A stretch of 64,000 nt of DNA. It comes from Paragordius varius (lineage: Eukaryota; Nematomorpha). Positions 12,842 through 25,931 of the stretch are shown piece by piece. Under the pieces are notes generated by a model. It ran no database searches, was not told the origin of the DNA, and saw only the letters and a list, made by a program, of their open reading frames with translations. Made by a program: the position numbers and the translations under genes. The stretch covers positions 3,658,001-3,722,000 of the forward strand of contig OZ176055.1 in assembly GCA_964247055.1 (NCBI GenBank), in the 5' to 3' direction. Numbering within the stretch: the first letter of the stretch is position 1; each line of letters opens with the position of its first letter.

Positions 12842-13253
12842 CCATGGTTCCCAACCTTTTTTTGTTCAAGCCCCACCAAATTGAAAACAAAAATTCTTGG
12901 GCTCCAAAAAAATTATAGATAATAATGTAAAATATATTTAAAGGTTGTTAACACTATAGTTGGCCAATTTTCAGCAGTAGTGTTTTGAAAAAACAACAAA
13001 ACGTTTGTTGAAGAATCAATTTTTTTTCTTTTTTATACACTCTTGTGTTGCATATTCCCCTAAGTGCTAAATAAGCAACCATTAAAATGCATACTAACAA
13101 CAAATGTGATCTTTATATCTGCTTTTTGTGAAATATCTTTTCCATATCGGGGAAAAATCTTGATGATTCGCACATAAAATCCTTTAATTTGTTTATAGAT
13201 TTTTTTTTAATTAAATTCTCCAAATTTTTCGCGCCCACTTTTAAGAATCACTG
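12842..13253. mobile_element. hAT-type MITE
   Basis: A 412-bp element. Its left end reads CCATGGTTCCCAACC. The right end, inverted, reads CAGTGATTCTTAAAAGTGGG, the common hAT MITE terminus CAGTGGTTCYYAA. Flanks are ATGAAATG and ATCTAATG, a plausible decayed 8-bp target duplication (6 of 8 match). Confidence 0.6.
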
Positions 13254-13539
13254 ATCTAATGTATATTGAGAATGGATAAACTGGTAATAATATAATTTAC
13301 AAACTCAGTGAGTACAGTAATTCCCGACCTCATAATGACTCAAATTAACAGCGACTTTAAATAATTAGATTATTTTCATCACGCACTTTTCCGATTTCAA
13401 GTAAAGTCCTAAAAGCTATAATCGTTTAAGTTGAGAACATTTTCACTCATACTTTCTATTTTTTGGGCGCATCATGCAAAAATAATAACGAATATTTTTT
13501 TATGTGGAGCATTACCAATTATATTTGAATATTACTTAA

Positions 13540-14828
13540 ATTCTATATATATTTTCAAAAAGGGTCATCATGCGGTTAATGACCCATGTATTAGTCCAAG
13601 AATCGGGGTTTATTTGGACCGGCACACTTTTTATAATGTAGAAAATATAGCCCTTTTTATGGCTGGAAAGTGTTTTAAGAGTAGCTTTCCATAAAAAATT
13701 GTTTTTCCCGAATTAATAGTTAATTTGTTTGTTTTATCGGTAACTTACCAAAACGAAGGGTAGTTATCAAGCGCATTTACTGACATTTTATCCATGTGGT
13801 CATTGTGCATAATCTTACCATGTTCATTTCCTCCTATTAGAAATACACCTTATATTTTGCTCATGAAATATTAACTAACTGTTAAAAAGCCATTAGAACC
13901 AGTATAATAACGAATTTACAAAGTGTTGTAATAATCTAACCTTGAAAAATTGATTATAGCTGGAAACGTTAAACGATTTAATAGACGAAATGCAAAACAT
14001 GAAATACGGTACTGCATCATCAATATATTTGATAATGGTACTAATTAAATTTTAAATTTAGAGAATAGGACTCGTAAATTTAAAGCACATATATTAACGT
14101 TTAAGATGATTAAATGGAAAGTATGAAAAAAAAATGTAATAATTAAGGAAGATACTTAAATGCAATTTGCGCATTTAATTTATCTAAACCTTCGAGAGTG
14201 TGCTTAAAAAGCTCAATTTCCTGAAAATTTTCAACTTGCCAAGAATAATCTACTAAAATATGATTAAACGGATGCAATATGCAACAACTATTATAAAACT
14301 ATATAATATGGGATTTTCTATAAAATGGATTTTCTTTCATTAAATATCATTTTAACGATGTGACAAAAATATAAAAGTAAAATTTATTATGGATACAAAA
14401 TAATTTTCGCTTTATCACAGCATATTAGAAAAAAATTATATTATTTGCAATGTATTTTTCAATTGCACAACCAATTGCCAATCTGCTTTGGTCATTTCAT
14501 CTCTGAAATAATTTTTCAATACGTCTATTGACGTTCGGGTAATCTAGAATCAATATAGATATTCGTATAAAAATAGAAAAAAAATTGTTTAATTATAGAC
14601 ACAAAAGAGTAAAGTATAAAAGTAGTGTTAAATGGGATAATATTATTTGGAATTAAAACTAGCTGGTAGCTTAAGGTTAAAATAAAATCCACGTAATATA
14701 GGGTTGATTTTTGACGGATCAACTATTAGAATTGGTCTGACCACTTTGCAGTCATTAAATGCAAATTTAACAATGTAAAACAAAACATAATTTGCTGAGC
14801 TAATTGGTACGATAAAATCTTCCAACAT
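13540..14828 (-). CDS. Unrecognised gene, exon-like stretches interleaved with the EIF5B 3' end
   Basis: I do not recognise this protein. Minus-strand stretches with protein-like composition, each next to plausible splice sites, lie at about 14828-14653, 14258-14161, 14036-13950, 13870-13747 and 13660-13540. The first starts with ATG ([14 protein letters not shown]) and includes [19 protein letters not shown]. The second includes DYSWQVENFQEIELFKH and LDKLNAQIAFK. The third includes YIDDAVPYFMFCISSIKSF. The fourth includes VFLIGGNEHGKIMHN. The fifth includes GYIFYIIKSVPVQINPDSW. Phases agree for 1 to 2 to 3 and for 4 to 5, but the 3 to 4 junction does not fit any donor I found. Stretch 1 lies in the last EIF5B intron and the others lie beyond its stop, so the two would be interleaved on one strand. 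Alternatively some stretches are chance open frames, or a downstream gene begins near 14300. Confidence 0.35.
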
Positions 14829-17800
14829 AAAAATCGATTGAATATCCAAAACAATTGAATAGTATTTAATTTAAGTTTTTTACAATATATGATTTCATAT
14901 TACGTGATAAATAAAATAAATAATTATTTTTAATAGCGGTCACAATCATGAATGCATCCCAAAACGGTTTAACCCAATCCTACCTACAACATCACATTTC
15001 AATCTTTCTACCACAAAAAGGAGAATATTAACAAAAGATTTTTAGTATACATAAATGTTAAAATAATTTTTTAAACATAAGACAAAAGGTAAAAAAACCT
15101 TTGACAAGAGTTGATTAGTGGAATCGAAATGACGTCCATACATTTTGGGCGTTTCACCGGGTAAAGTTTCAATTTTAATGCAAATTTCGGCCCCCTTTTT
15201 AGCGGCATCCATAGCCTTGTGATTTGCTTCAATACTTGTAACTACACCAATGTCAATTACTTGATTCTGTATGGAAAAAATTAAAAAATGCTTTATTGAA
15301 TAAAAAAAAATATTAATCTTTAAAAAAGTATATAAAATTATCCATGAAACTAACATTAAAAATTGAAATTATATAAATATTATAGAGAAAACATTATTTT
15401 TTTATTCCTATTTCAAAATATTAGTATGTTACCAAAATACATCTCATTCCCTATTTTGCTACCAAAAACAATAATAGATTATATGTTCAAGGTTTTAGTT
15501 CCAAAAAAAATTAATCTTTTAGTTTTACCGTTTTTTCTTTATAGGTTCAATTTTTATTTACTTCTTTAGGGTTTGCTACACAAAGTGGTGTATTAATACG
15601 GAGTTCACCTGATTCGACGCTTACCCCCAAAATGATAGGATCTCGCGTTTTAAAAATGTGTTCGGGCAAAATTTTAAGCGAACAAGGGAATATGGCATTT
15701 TCGCGATGTAAAGCTTTTTGTCGGGCTTTATAGTTTTCCTAAGAAAAAAGTATAATTTACTTAAATAAGCAATTAAAATTAATAAACAAAAGAGAGCCAA
15801 GTATAAAAACTTGGTAAGCCATGAAAGCATCAAATAAATGATAAATAATGTCGGCAGTAAAGATTTGAATTTTAAGCGAATCCGCCAATTCTTGAGCATC
15901 TCGATCGACTTTAACGTCAAAGGCTAAAACAATTGCATACCTAAGCAAACAAATTATTCCTTTAAATTGCTGTAAATGAATCAAGCAAAAATGATGAAAA
16001 TATATTAATTAAAAATTAAAATTTCATATTTTTTATATATAAAGGTTATATACTGTGGATTGTGTTCCAACATAGCGGACGCTTTAGTTATATCCTTTTT
16101 ATGAACAGGACCAATATTAATACCGGCATACTAGTATAACAATATATTTCATTAATAATTTTACCATTTAAACATTATATTATAAATTTAATAATAAAAT
16201 CAACATTTTTCAAAAAATACTGGAATTTTGGAAGTTTTTAGAAACTCAAGCAAAGCTTCTAAACTACCGATAGTAGAAGCTTGCACATAAACCCCAACAT
16301 CTGCTAGTTTAATGGATTGCAGTGTGTGTTTCATAACAGCATTTAATTGATCCTAAAATTGATTAAACATCATAATTTGGTGGTATAAAATACTTTATTT
16401 AATGAAAAATTACATTTTAAGTAAGAAACAAAATAATTATTAAAACATTGATAAAGGTTTTATATAGTATTAAGCATATTAACTACAATTATAACAGAAT
16501 ATATACGGACAAAACGTAAAAATATAAAGACAAATATATTTATTCAAAAGACAACAATATTTTTTAAACCTAAATTTTTCTTATAGAAATTATTTAACAG
16601 TTTTACTATATATAATAATCATATCAATTTCATACTTTGCAATATTAAACAATAATTTACATTTTAAATAAATAAAGATTCAAAAAATATGGTGGCCTTT
16701 TAGAAAAAAATAGTCTTTATACTACCTTTTGTCCATATATTTCAATTTTTACTGTAAAATTAACTTTTGAAAGCCTAAATATTATTGAAATTGAAATAAT
16801 TAATAGACAATTTTAATCTACGTTGAGCACCAGTAACACGGTTAATATTTCCTTTAATTTAGGATAAATAAAAATATATATTTTTAAATAAGTCATGATA
16901 ATAACCTACCTTTAAAATTTCAATTTCATCTGAATGTTTTGTGGTGTATAATGGGAATCCGGGAAGGGCTCCTTCTGTTTCGCGACCAATAACTTTCACA
17001 CCCAAAGCTGCTTGCACACTTTTGTGTTTTACATACTGATTCTGTAAAACATATTGAAACGAATTTAAAAATTCTAAACTTAATTTTAGTTAACTCTATA
17101 TTTATAATAAAGTGCATTTGTTTGGATAAGATACGAGAAGGTTCTTTCTTGAAAATACAAATAAAAAGGTAAATATCGAATACAAAATACAATAAACAAT
17201 AATTATATCATCCTGGTCAATTAAAACGTTTACAGTAATACCTGTTGGTATTTTTGGATTACTTTCCGAATCGTAATAAAAAATGCGTAATTGCATTTAC
17301 TTAATTTGATTAGACAAACTACAAATAAAAAGGTATTATATTTGCTTTTTTACACCTTAAAAAATTTATGTTTCAAAAGAAATTTTTTTAAAACCTAGTA
17401 AATAACTTACTTTTACGCGTAAATCTTTGAGCGGTTGAGGTAATAGAAGTCCTTTAATTGTTGTATGCATTGCGCCATCTATCGTGGCGAAAATCATAGT
17501 ATCTCCCTCTGTCATTGTCCCGTTTGTCAAAATGCAATCTAGCGTAGTTCCCATTCCAGTTATTTCTTTAACCTATAAATAATGCATATCTTAATATTTA
17601 AGGTGCCTGTAAATTACTCAAAATTTCAATAAAAATAATTTTTTGTCCTATAAAAGGTAACAGGTATTTTGTAAAATTAACCAGCATTTTTATTTTGAAA
17701 GGATAAAAAGGACAACAAAAATTTCATTTAATTGAAGCATAAAAAGGTTAATACTGATCAAATCAAATATACCAATCCATTAAATAGATTTATATATATA

Positions 17801-20800
17801 TATATATATTATAATATAACCATTAACATACCAAATATTTTTGGATACATTTCTTTTTAAAAACTATATTAATCAAAGTCAAACTTAAATTGTACTTTCA
17901 CTTTCATTAAAACATCCATACATAGGAAAATAACTTTTTTATACTTAGATAAAACACTATATTACCTCCAAAACACTGCATTCAACCGTATTGGGTAGGA
18001 AAGCCAGGGGATGTAAGTCTTCGCGTTTAGTATATTGACCAGTTTCCTTAGTTTTCACATAATTTGGAGGATTTGTAGCCAATTGTACCAGTTGGTATAT
18101 GAGTGTGGCCATTCCATCTCCACTGTGAGCCGAAGTAGGGACCATAGAAATGTATTCCCTACCATCTGGATTCGCATGATAAAGGCAAACGTTAACACCC
18201 TAATAACACAGATAACATACCATTCTTAAATTAAACTTATAATTAATATAAACAAATTTCTCGGTTTACATGTTATATTTAAGTTTGATATGGTTAAAAG
18301 ATTGAATATAGTCCCCAATTTGATTCGGTAGACTAAGTTTCATTCAAATATCTGATAACATAGTATGAAGAGAATGTACGATAACATGGCTAATAAATAT
18401 AAGTCAAACATATATTATATACGAAATTGGTGTGTCTAGGTAATCAATTTAACTATTATTAATATGGGTTCATTAATATTTCAATGGCCATAATTTTTAG
18501 TTTTTGTAATATCCTGCAATGTAATAGGATTGATTTTCTATATTATACGCCTTTACATTTCGCTATAAATGACTTCTCTATATTATTACAATTTGGATAC
18601 TTGTGAATAAGCATTCATTATATGTAAAATGTTTGACAAATAAAGTTGGCGTTTTAATACCGTTATTTTCATGCATATTATATTTTTTTTCGTTAATTAA
18701 AAATAAAGAAAAGAAATATATTCTAAAACTTTTAACTGCACAGGACAAAGGAAATTTTCTATGATATATATATATATATATATATTAGAAAATTTCTAAC
18801 TTGTTCAGCAAATTGTAACGTAACAGCCTTTAAGCGATCTTCAAATTCAAGCTTTACATTATTTGCCTGATTGCTTATGACAGTGTAAACATCATTTTTC
18901 GGATCAGTTTTCCATTGGTGTAATCGATCGATCTAAATTATATCAATATTTTAGTTTTCATCGTTTATATGTTTTCTAACATTACAGTAAAAAATAAATT
19001 TATATATTTAAACATAAATAAATACAAATATTATTTTATAAAAACAGTCATACTTTTTAAACCGTAATTTAGAAAGAACGTTATTGTGAAAAATATAATA
19101 GTGTGTTGCCATACGTCTCTGCTCCTTATTTTGCAACCCAAAAAGATAAATATTGAAATATAAGTTTTGAAAAAAATATTTTTATAAAAATCTCATAATT
19201 TTAATGTTTTGTTTTATAATTTCGATTTGTATTGTATATAAATTTGGTGTATATTGCTAAACTTTTTCAAATTAAAGAATAAAAGTTTGTGGAATGAAAA
19301 TTGAAAACATACCTTATTTAAAGCAACCAAAAAGGGTACATTTCGATCACGTAGTAAGCCCATGCTTTCAAGAGTTTGAGGTTCTAAACCATGCATAATA
19401 TCCACAACCAAAATAGCTGCATTGCACAAAGATGTTCCACGGGATCTTAAATTTCTTGAAATGAAATTAAAAAAATATATGTCAGAAAGGTTTTAAACAT
19501 TAAAATGCGTGTATTGTTTAAGATATAAACTATTTATATATAGTTGTTAAAATATGATATTTGGTGTTTTAACTTTATAAATGGTTATAAATAATATTTA
19601 TCATGGGCTATTTTCGATTATGGTACATTATGAAAAATTTTTAAAAACATTATTTTTGCAATCAAACTTATATATATACCATTTACAGTTCGAATTCACC
19701 CTTAAACAATTTAATTACACCCCAAACAATTCAATTTAAAATAAATTATGTGTTTTTTAAGATTAAATATTACCTACATTTTTTTATGTTTAAAAAAAGA
19801 AATTTTGCATGTAATAATACTAAAAAAATAGTAATGCCATAAAAATACATTTAATTTTAAAGATGAGTTATATTAGACCAAAATTTTATAATTTATTTTT
19901 AGCGTAAATTTAGATTGTTCGAGGTGAATTTGAATTGTTCAAAGGTGAATTCGAAATGTAAATGGCATAAATGAAAAATTATGATATTATAAAGATGCAT
20001 AAATTATTATTAATAATTGATGTAATGTAAATAACATTTATTAAAAGAGTTAAATAGTCTTATTTCCGCTGATATATGCAATGATGTTATATATTTTGCA
20101 TGTTTCAATTATGTAAAATTTATATATAAAAGCCAAACTCATACTTGAAAGATTCATGTCCAGGTGTGTCAATCAATAAGAAGCCAGGAATTTGCAATTC
20201 GGATTCTTTAAACTTCAATTATATAATAAAATTATCATTTAACCAATAAAATATAAATTCAAATTATTAAATAGATATATAAGATATCATTACTCTATAT
20301 TTATATTAAATCGTTATTCCAGAAAAAATGGCAATTAAAGTTATATTAAGGATTAAAATTGTATTTTATTATGAAAAAACTGTATTTTCATGATTATTTT
20401 ATAAACCTATATGATGACTGAGAAAAATATAATTGAGTGTTTATAACGCACTCTATAACGAAGTCTTAAAATCAAGGCTAAGAATAATACATTTTTCTAA
20501 AAAATAATAAAAATTTATCATATATTTTTTTCCTTTCAAATTATTATAATTTTATATCGTTAAAACATTCTTATTACATATTAAATATGGGCAAAATAAA
20601 AAAGTAAAAAGTAAAAATTTACATTGGTTATACATGAACAAGCTTGGCATATGGCCTCTCGTGGGACATTAGTTGCCCCAATTTGTTGGGTTATACCTCC
20701 GGCTTCGTTTTCTTGCACATTTGTGTTTCTTAACTTTTTAAAATTTAAACATTTTTAATTATTTTTTATGTTTATCTTGTATAAAAAAATTTATGTTATA

Positions 20801-23800
20801 TATCTTGTTTTAAATAAGGCATCAAATATCGTTAAAACAATTATTAAATATATTAATAACATATAAAGATAAACTGCACTTTTGATATATGACTGTTATA
20901 TTGTCTTATTAAAACAATCTCTGACTAAGATTTTTGGTGTAAATTATATTAAATTTTTTCCCATAACCCCCCAAACGATAAATAAAAATAAATTTGCCGT
21001 TAGCGCATTTTCATGCCCCGGCCAACACCGCGGGGAGGTGGCAATAGGACTTTGTTGGCCAATCATTTGTGATGGAGGATTTGATGGATAATATTAGGAC
21101 TCCATATTCGGAGTTTTGTATCCACGAAGTAATTTCCTCCATAAATTACGATCTTTACATTGTGCTGTGGAAAGGCTACGTTGATTCAAGTCCATTTTTA
21201 TATTATCATTATAAGAAAAGAGTTCTATTACCATCAACATTAATGTTTTAACAGTTTTTAAAGGATGGGTGGCGTCTCTTCTCTGAGTATGACCGTAGAG
21301 ACTCAATCTATTAGTTTGAATAATATAATCGATTTTGTCGGTTTTTTTAATAAATGTTGGTATTTCTGGGGTACGAAAGCAACTTTTGAGTATTCGGTTC
21401 TTACTAGTTAGGAGTTTTGTTTGATTAGTTTTGTTTAATGCCCAGGTTTCAGAACCATAGGTAAGAGCAGGTCTTATTCCTGCCTTGTAAACATACCATT
21501 TATTATGATTGTTAACATTTTTAATCGACCAAAGCTACTTAACATTGATGGACATAACATCGAATTGGTAGACTCGTTTGTTTACCTATGAGATGTCATT
21601 TCATCTCAGAGAAGCCCACAAAATGCTATCAAAAGAAGAATACAACAAGGTTGGATAAAATATAATCACTTAAAATATGTTTTCCAAAACAAAAATGTTA
21701 ACAATCATAATAAATGGTATCTTTACAAGGCAGGATTAAGACCTGTTCTTACCTATGGTTCTGAAACTTAGGCATTAAACAGAACTAATCAAACAAAACT
21801 CCTAACTAGTAAGAACAGAATACTCATAAGTTGCTTTCGTACCCTAGAAATACCAACATTCACTGTTGAAAACATTAATGTTGATGGTAATAGAAGAAAG
21901 GGACGACCACTCTTTTCTTATAATGATAATAGAAAAAGGACTTGAATCAACGTAGCCTTTCCACAGAACAATGTAAAGATCGTAATTTATGGAGGAAATT
22001 ACTTCGTAGATACAAAACTTCGAATATGGAGTCTTAATATTATCTATCCAATCTTCCATCACAAATGATTTTCGACCAAACTTGATAAGATTCACATAGA
22101 ATTTTGAAATTATAAACATAAAATACCTTATCTAATAACTTTGTTTTTCCCGTATCGACATGACCCATTATACACACAACTGGAGATCGAAGTGCACCAT
22201 TCCAATGCTTAATATCTTGAAATTTTGCTAACTTAATAATGTAATGAAAAAAAATTATGCAGGGATATATTCTAAAAATATTATTGGAAAACTTTGTAAG
22301 CAAAATAAAAACCTCAATTCGTTCCTTGATGCTTGTTACATTATCCGGGGGAGAAATACCTATTATGATACATAAAAACTCTTTAATATTTATTAAACAA
22401 AATGTTGGTACCAACTTTAAAGATAATAAAAACAAATTTTATTTAATGAAAATTAGAATTCTCTCAAAATATATAGTAATGTAAAGAGGCCAATTTTGAT
22501 GCTTGAGAGTATGTTTATTTTTGAAAAAAAAATAAAATATTATACTTAATCCATATAACGAAAAAAAATACCAATTTTATACAAGAGGTTTCTGACAATA
22601 TAAAAAAAATTGAATAACTTCAAACCTATATGATGAGGAGTAGAAATAGTTAAATGTTCCATTTTTTGATTATTCATATCATTAGTGTCTTGGGTGGTTG
22701 AGGGTTCCTGTTTTTGACTACTAGATTCATTGCTTGAATCCGCAGACTCTAATGAAGGAACTGATGAGGTAACTTCCCAATCACTCATAATACCATCTAT
22801 TATGTGTTATATTTCACTTAAAAAAATTGTAAAAATATTGTAAGAGTGTTTAAAAATAATTCTTAATTGGTATATAATGGAGAACTAAGTTCATAAACAT
22901 GGAATATAGAGCCCAATAATTTAAAAGTTATCAAATTAACAAAAATAGGAATGAAAAATAATTCTTAGAATGCATTTTATAATGGAGATAAACCTAAGAT
23001 CATAAAAATATTGGAATATTTTGGCATCGTTATCAAAACTTTAGGGATATTGGATGTAGTGATAAAAATTAGATCCTAATAGAAACCATAATATAATAAT
23101 AGATTTGTGTATTTAAACTATATGAAAAATAGATGGTTTAAATTATAGATTGCAATGTAAATATCAGTCTTATTAAAACCTCTTTTAACGATCCCACTTT
23201 TTCATTCATCGCCACACATTTTTTAACGACTCTAAAAAATTTCTTTAAAACTTTTTTAAATGTTTACCCGATTCTGATTGTTCCTCACTCTTTTCATCTG
23301 TTTCACTTTGTGATTCGATGTCATCATCCAATTTAGCTTCCAAAGCGCCATCATTTTGAATTTCTGTTTGTTCTTTTTTGTCCTCCATTTTGTTGGTTGG
23401 TAATTCTTTACTATTCGCATTGTCACCTTCTTGACTTTGTTTAGTTGTTGTGTGATTACGTTTTTTCCTATGATCATAAATGACACGTTTTTTGGGCGCA
23501 GTTTGTGATGACTCTACCAAGCTACCATCATCGTTAGTGGTGACATGATTAGAAGTTATTTGTAAACCTTTTTTAATATATAATGACAAATGATTGACAT
23601 AGGGGATTAAAAGAAGAATGTTTTGAAAATATAAATTGGCAAAAAACTCAATATGGGTAAAATATTTTTTTAATTTTGGCAATGTAATTTCGATAGAATA
23701 TAAAAAGAAATATATTGTTACATTTGAAAAAGTCATGTTTTTATATAACTTATATACGATTGTAAAATATTTGAGTATATAACCAATTTACAAATCCATA

Positions 23801-25767
23801 ACAACTTAATTAATATAAATTTAAAATTTTCCTAAAAAAAATTTTTTTATTTACATTAAGAGCAGGGATGTTTAACACAAATAAGAGAAATTTTAATTAC
23901 AAAATTTAAATAATCATTGGAAATTTTGGTAAGGAACTAGCAAAAAAATGTTAAAACAAAAAGCTCATATTTAAAATCCAATAATAAGTTTGATAATGCC
24001 AATATAATTTAAGAATGCGGCCCGCCGAATTTTTTAACCCTAAAAATGCGGCCCGTGAAGCCAATTGTATTGTACAGCCCTGGCTTAAAGTGTAAATTAG
24101 ATTTTCGGATATAATAAAAAATATACTATTTACAGTTCAAATTCACCCTTGAACAATTCAACACTCTCGAACATTTCAAATTCACCCTATGTGTTTTCTA
24201 GCTAATATAACTCATCATTAATATGAAATAAAAATTTTCTACATAGTTTAATATTTTTTCAGTATTATTTAAATTTAAAACAAAAATTTATATTTAAAAC
24301 ATATATAAAAATATGGGTAATTTTTAATCATAAAAAATATATAATTTATTTGAGGGGTAATTTGAATTGTTTAAGGGTGAATTTGAATCGTAAATGGTAA
24401 ATGAAAATCATTAAAATTTTTTGTGACATTGTAATACTTTGTTGTTTCATGGATTCAAATAAGGCCACAGCTTTTTCCCTCGCCAATTTTTGGGCTTTCG
24501 TTAAAAGTTTGCCTTCAGCTTTGAGTTTTTCTTTGCGTTCTTTTTCTTTTTGCCGTTTTCGTTCTTTTCTCTCTTCTTCCAATCGTATCTATAAAAAGAA
24601 ATTATTCGATTAAAATATATGTATAAAAGTAATATTTAAAGATAAAAATATTTAACATCTGGTTGGGATGCAAACTCTCACTTATAGAGGTGAAAATTGG
24701 TAAGCTCAATTATATATATATATAATTATAAGATTATAATTTTTATCATTTAGGTTATATATTAAAAAAAAACAAGTCTAATCAAAACAATCTACTCTTA
24801 GTTTTTACAAAAGGTGATCCAACTAACTCCACGCGGAAGAGCAGTAAGACTTTTAATGCTTTTTCAAAAAGTTTTTACCGGAAATATTGAATAACAATGA
24901 TCAAAATATTTAATTAATAGGTTATGCTAAAAAATTTTTAATAAAAAGTATTCAATTTTATGAGATAATTAACTTTTTCAAGTCTTTGTTGTTCAGCCTC
25001 TTCCTCGGCACGGATTTTGGCTTGCTCGGCTTCTTCGAAGGCTCGTTCCTCTTCCTCACGCCTTTTCAATGCTTCTTTCAACAAAGCCAACTAAGACAAT
25101 GTATATTAAACAAATACTCTTAAAAATTCACAGTAATGTGTAGTGTAAAATATAACTGAGCTAGAATAATATATGGCAAAAATTGATATAATCTTATTTT
25201 CATAACTTGCAATGCAATAAAAATTTTACCGTTGCATAGAAAATCGAATAATCTAAATAGAGCGCAAAAAAATGCAAATGGCTAAATCTTAATTTTTTAA
25301 TAAGGTATTAAATAAAATTGTCTATGTACTAATCATTAAATTATAATCAACTATAAAAGATTTAAAAGATAATTCGGTATCACGTAATAAATATTATGTA
25401 AGAATCACCTGGGCCTTATTCAATTTCTTTTTCCCATCATCTTTTTTGTCACCGGTATCTTTTTTCTTGGCGTCTTTTTTCTTTTTTTCAGTTTTGCCTT
25501 TTTTATCTGGTTCTTCGGAATTTGTTGTTTTCTCAGGTATTAAATCATTTGTGATATTACTGGAGATAGTCTTATTGGCGATTTTATCTAAAACTTAATA
25601 TATTTCGTACCATTAACAGTTATATTATTATCATCTTTAACCGGAACATTTTGTTTTGGTTTTTCTTTTTTAGGTTTCTCCTTTTTTTTCTTCTTTTTTC
25701 TCTCATCTTCTTCGCTTTCCAAGCCCTTTAAATATTCGGCTTCTTGTTCAGCGTCTACTTCCAACAT
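14436..25767 (-). CDS. EIF5B: Eukaryotic translation initiation factor 5B (GTPase, IF2 family)
   Basis: Ribosome-dependent GTPase that joins the 60S to the 48S complex. Twenty-one exons: 25767-25611, 25587-25409, 25090-24974, 24588-24438, 23567-23268, 22796-22626, 22359-22313, 22231-22127, 20733-20623, 20212-20145, 19454-19313, 18932-18801, 18199-17966, 17572-17411, 17041-16910, 16352-16221, 16130-16054, 15940-15811, 15738-15562, 15266-15099, 14543-14436. They give 999 codons, all in phase. The lysine/glutamate-rich N-terminus contains [14 protein letters not shown]. GTPase motifs: G1 GHVDTGKT, switch 1 [14 protein letters not shown]3 [10 protein letters not shown]4 NK-ID (split by an intron) and G5 SAH. 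Domains II-IV follow, with [20 protein letters not shown] and [10 protein letters not shown]. The C-terminus is [18 protein letters not shown]. Intron 1 is only 23 bp. The N-terminus is about 200 residues shorter than the human one, so exons upstream of 25767 may be missing. An extra ~20-residue segment follows LIYQLVQLA. Confidence 0.95.
19679..19964. mobile_element. MITE family A, copy 2, in an EIF5B intron
   Basis: Left end CCATTTACAGTTCGAATTCA; the right end is its inverse (GAATTCGAAATGTAAATGG). Iterated CACCCTTAAACAA-type units lie inside each end. 286 bp, non-coding. Confidence 0.75.
21066..21525 (-). mobile_element. LINE 3' fragment, left arm of an inverted pair
   Basis: The minus strand encodes the C-terminal end of a non-LTR reverse-transcriptase protein, with [14 protein letters not shown], then [28 protein letters not shown] and [16 protein letters not shown]. 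It is 5'-truncated and broken. The last ~130 bp are nearly identical, in inverse orientation, to 21945-22075. Confidence 0.75.
21538..22075 (+). mobile_element. LINE 3' fragment, right arm of an inverted pair
   Basis: The plus strand encodes the same LINE C-terminus as the neighbouring inverse copy: [20 protein letters not shown], then [30 protein letters not shown] and RKGRPLFSY. Stops interrupt it (for example TAG after GSET), so it is dead. It reaches further 5' than the left arm. Both copies read outward from about 21530, in the EIF5B intron just after the G1 exon. Confidence 0.75.
23873..24082. mobile_element. hAT-type MITE in an EIF5B intron
   Basis: A 210-bp element with ends CAGGGATGT and TGTACAGCCCTG and GC-rich GCGGCCCG motifs near the right end, typical of widespread hAT MITEs. 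Target duplication is not clear. Confidence 0.55.
24126..24397. mobile_element. MITE family A, copy 3, in an EIF5B intron
   Basis: Left end CTATTTACAGTTCAAATTCA; right end GAATTTGAATCGTAAATGG, its inverse. TA flanks both sides. 272 bp with the same iterated ends as copies 1 and 2. Confidence 0.75.
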
Positions 25768-25890
25768 TTGGTTTTAACTTTTTATGAAATACCAGCAAAC
25801 ACCTATAAATGTATTTATTATAATTTTAATTGGGAAACAATCAATACTGGATGTGAAAAAAGTAAGGAAGATACCGCTTATTTTTATACA

Positions 25891-25891
25891 T

Positions 25892-25930
<39 letters not shown>

Positions 25931-25931
25931 C
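25891..25931. repeat. Compound (TA)n(TG)n microsatellite
   Basis: TA run followed directly by a TG run. A similar compound repeat lies in a collagen intron at about 47046-47080. Confidence 0.9.

Noticed and set aside
13431-13694. Plus-strand 87-codon open frame
   Set aside because: No family match or splice context, and the opposite strand has a better coding-like reading (GYIFYIIKSVPVQINPDSW).
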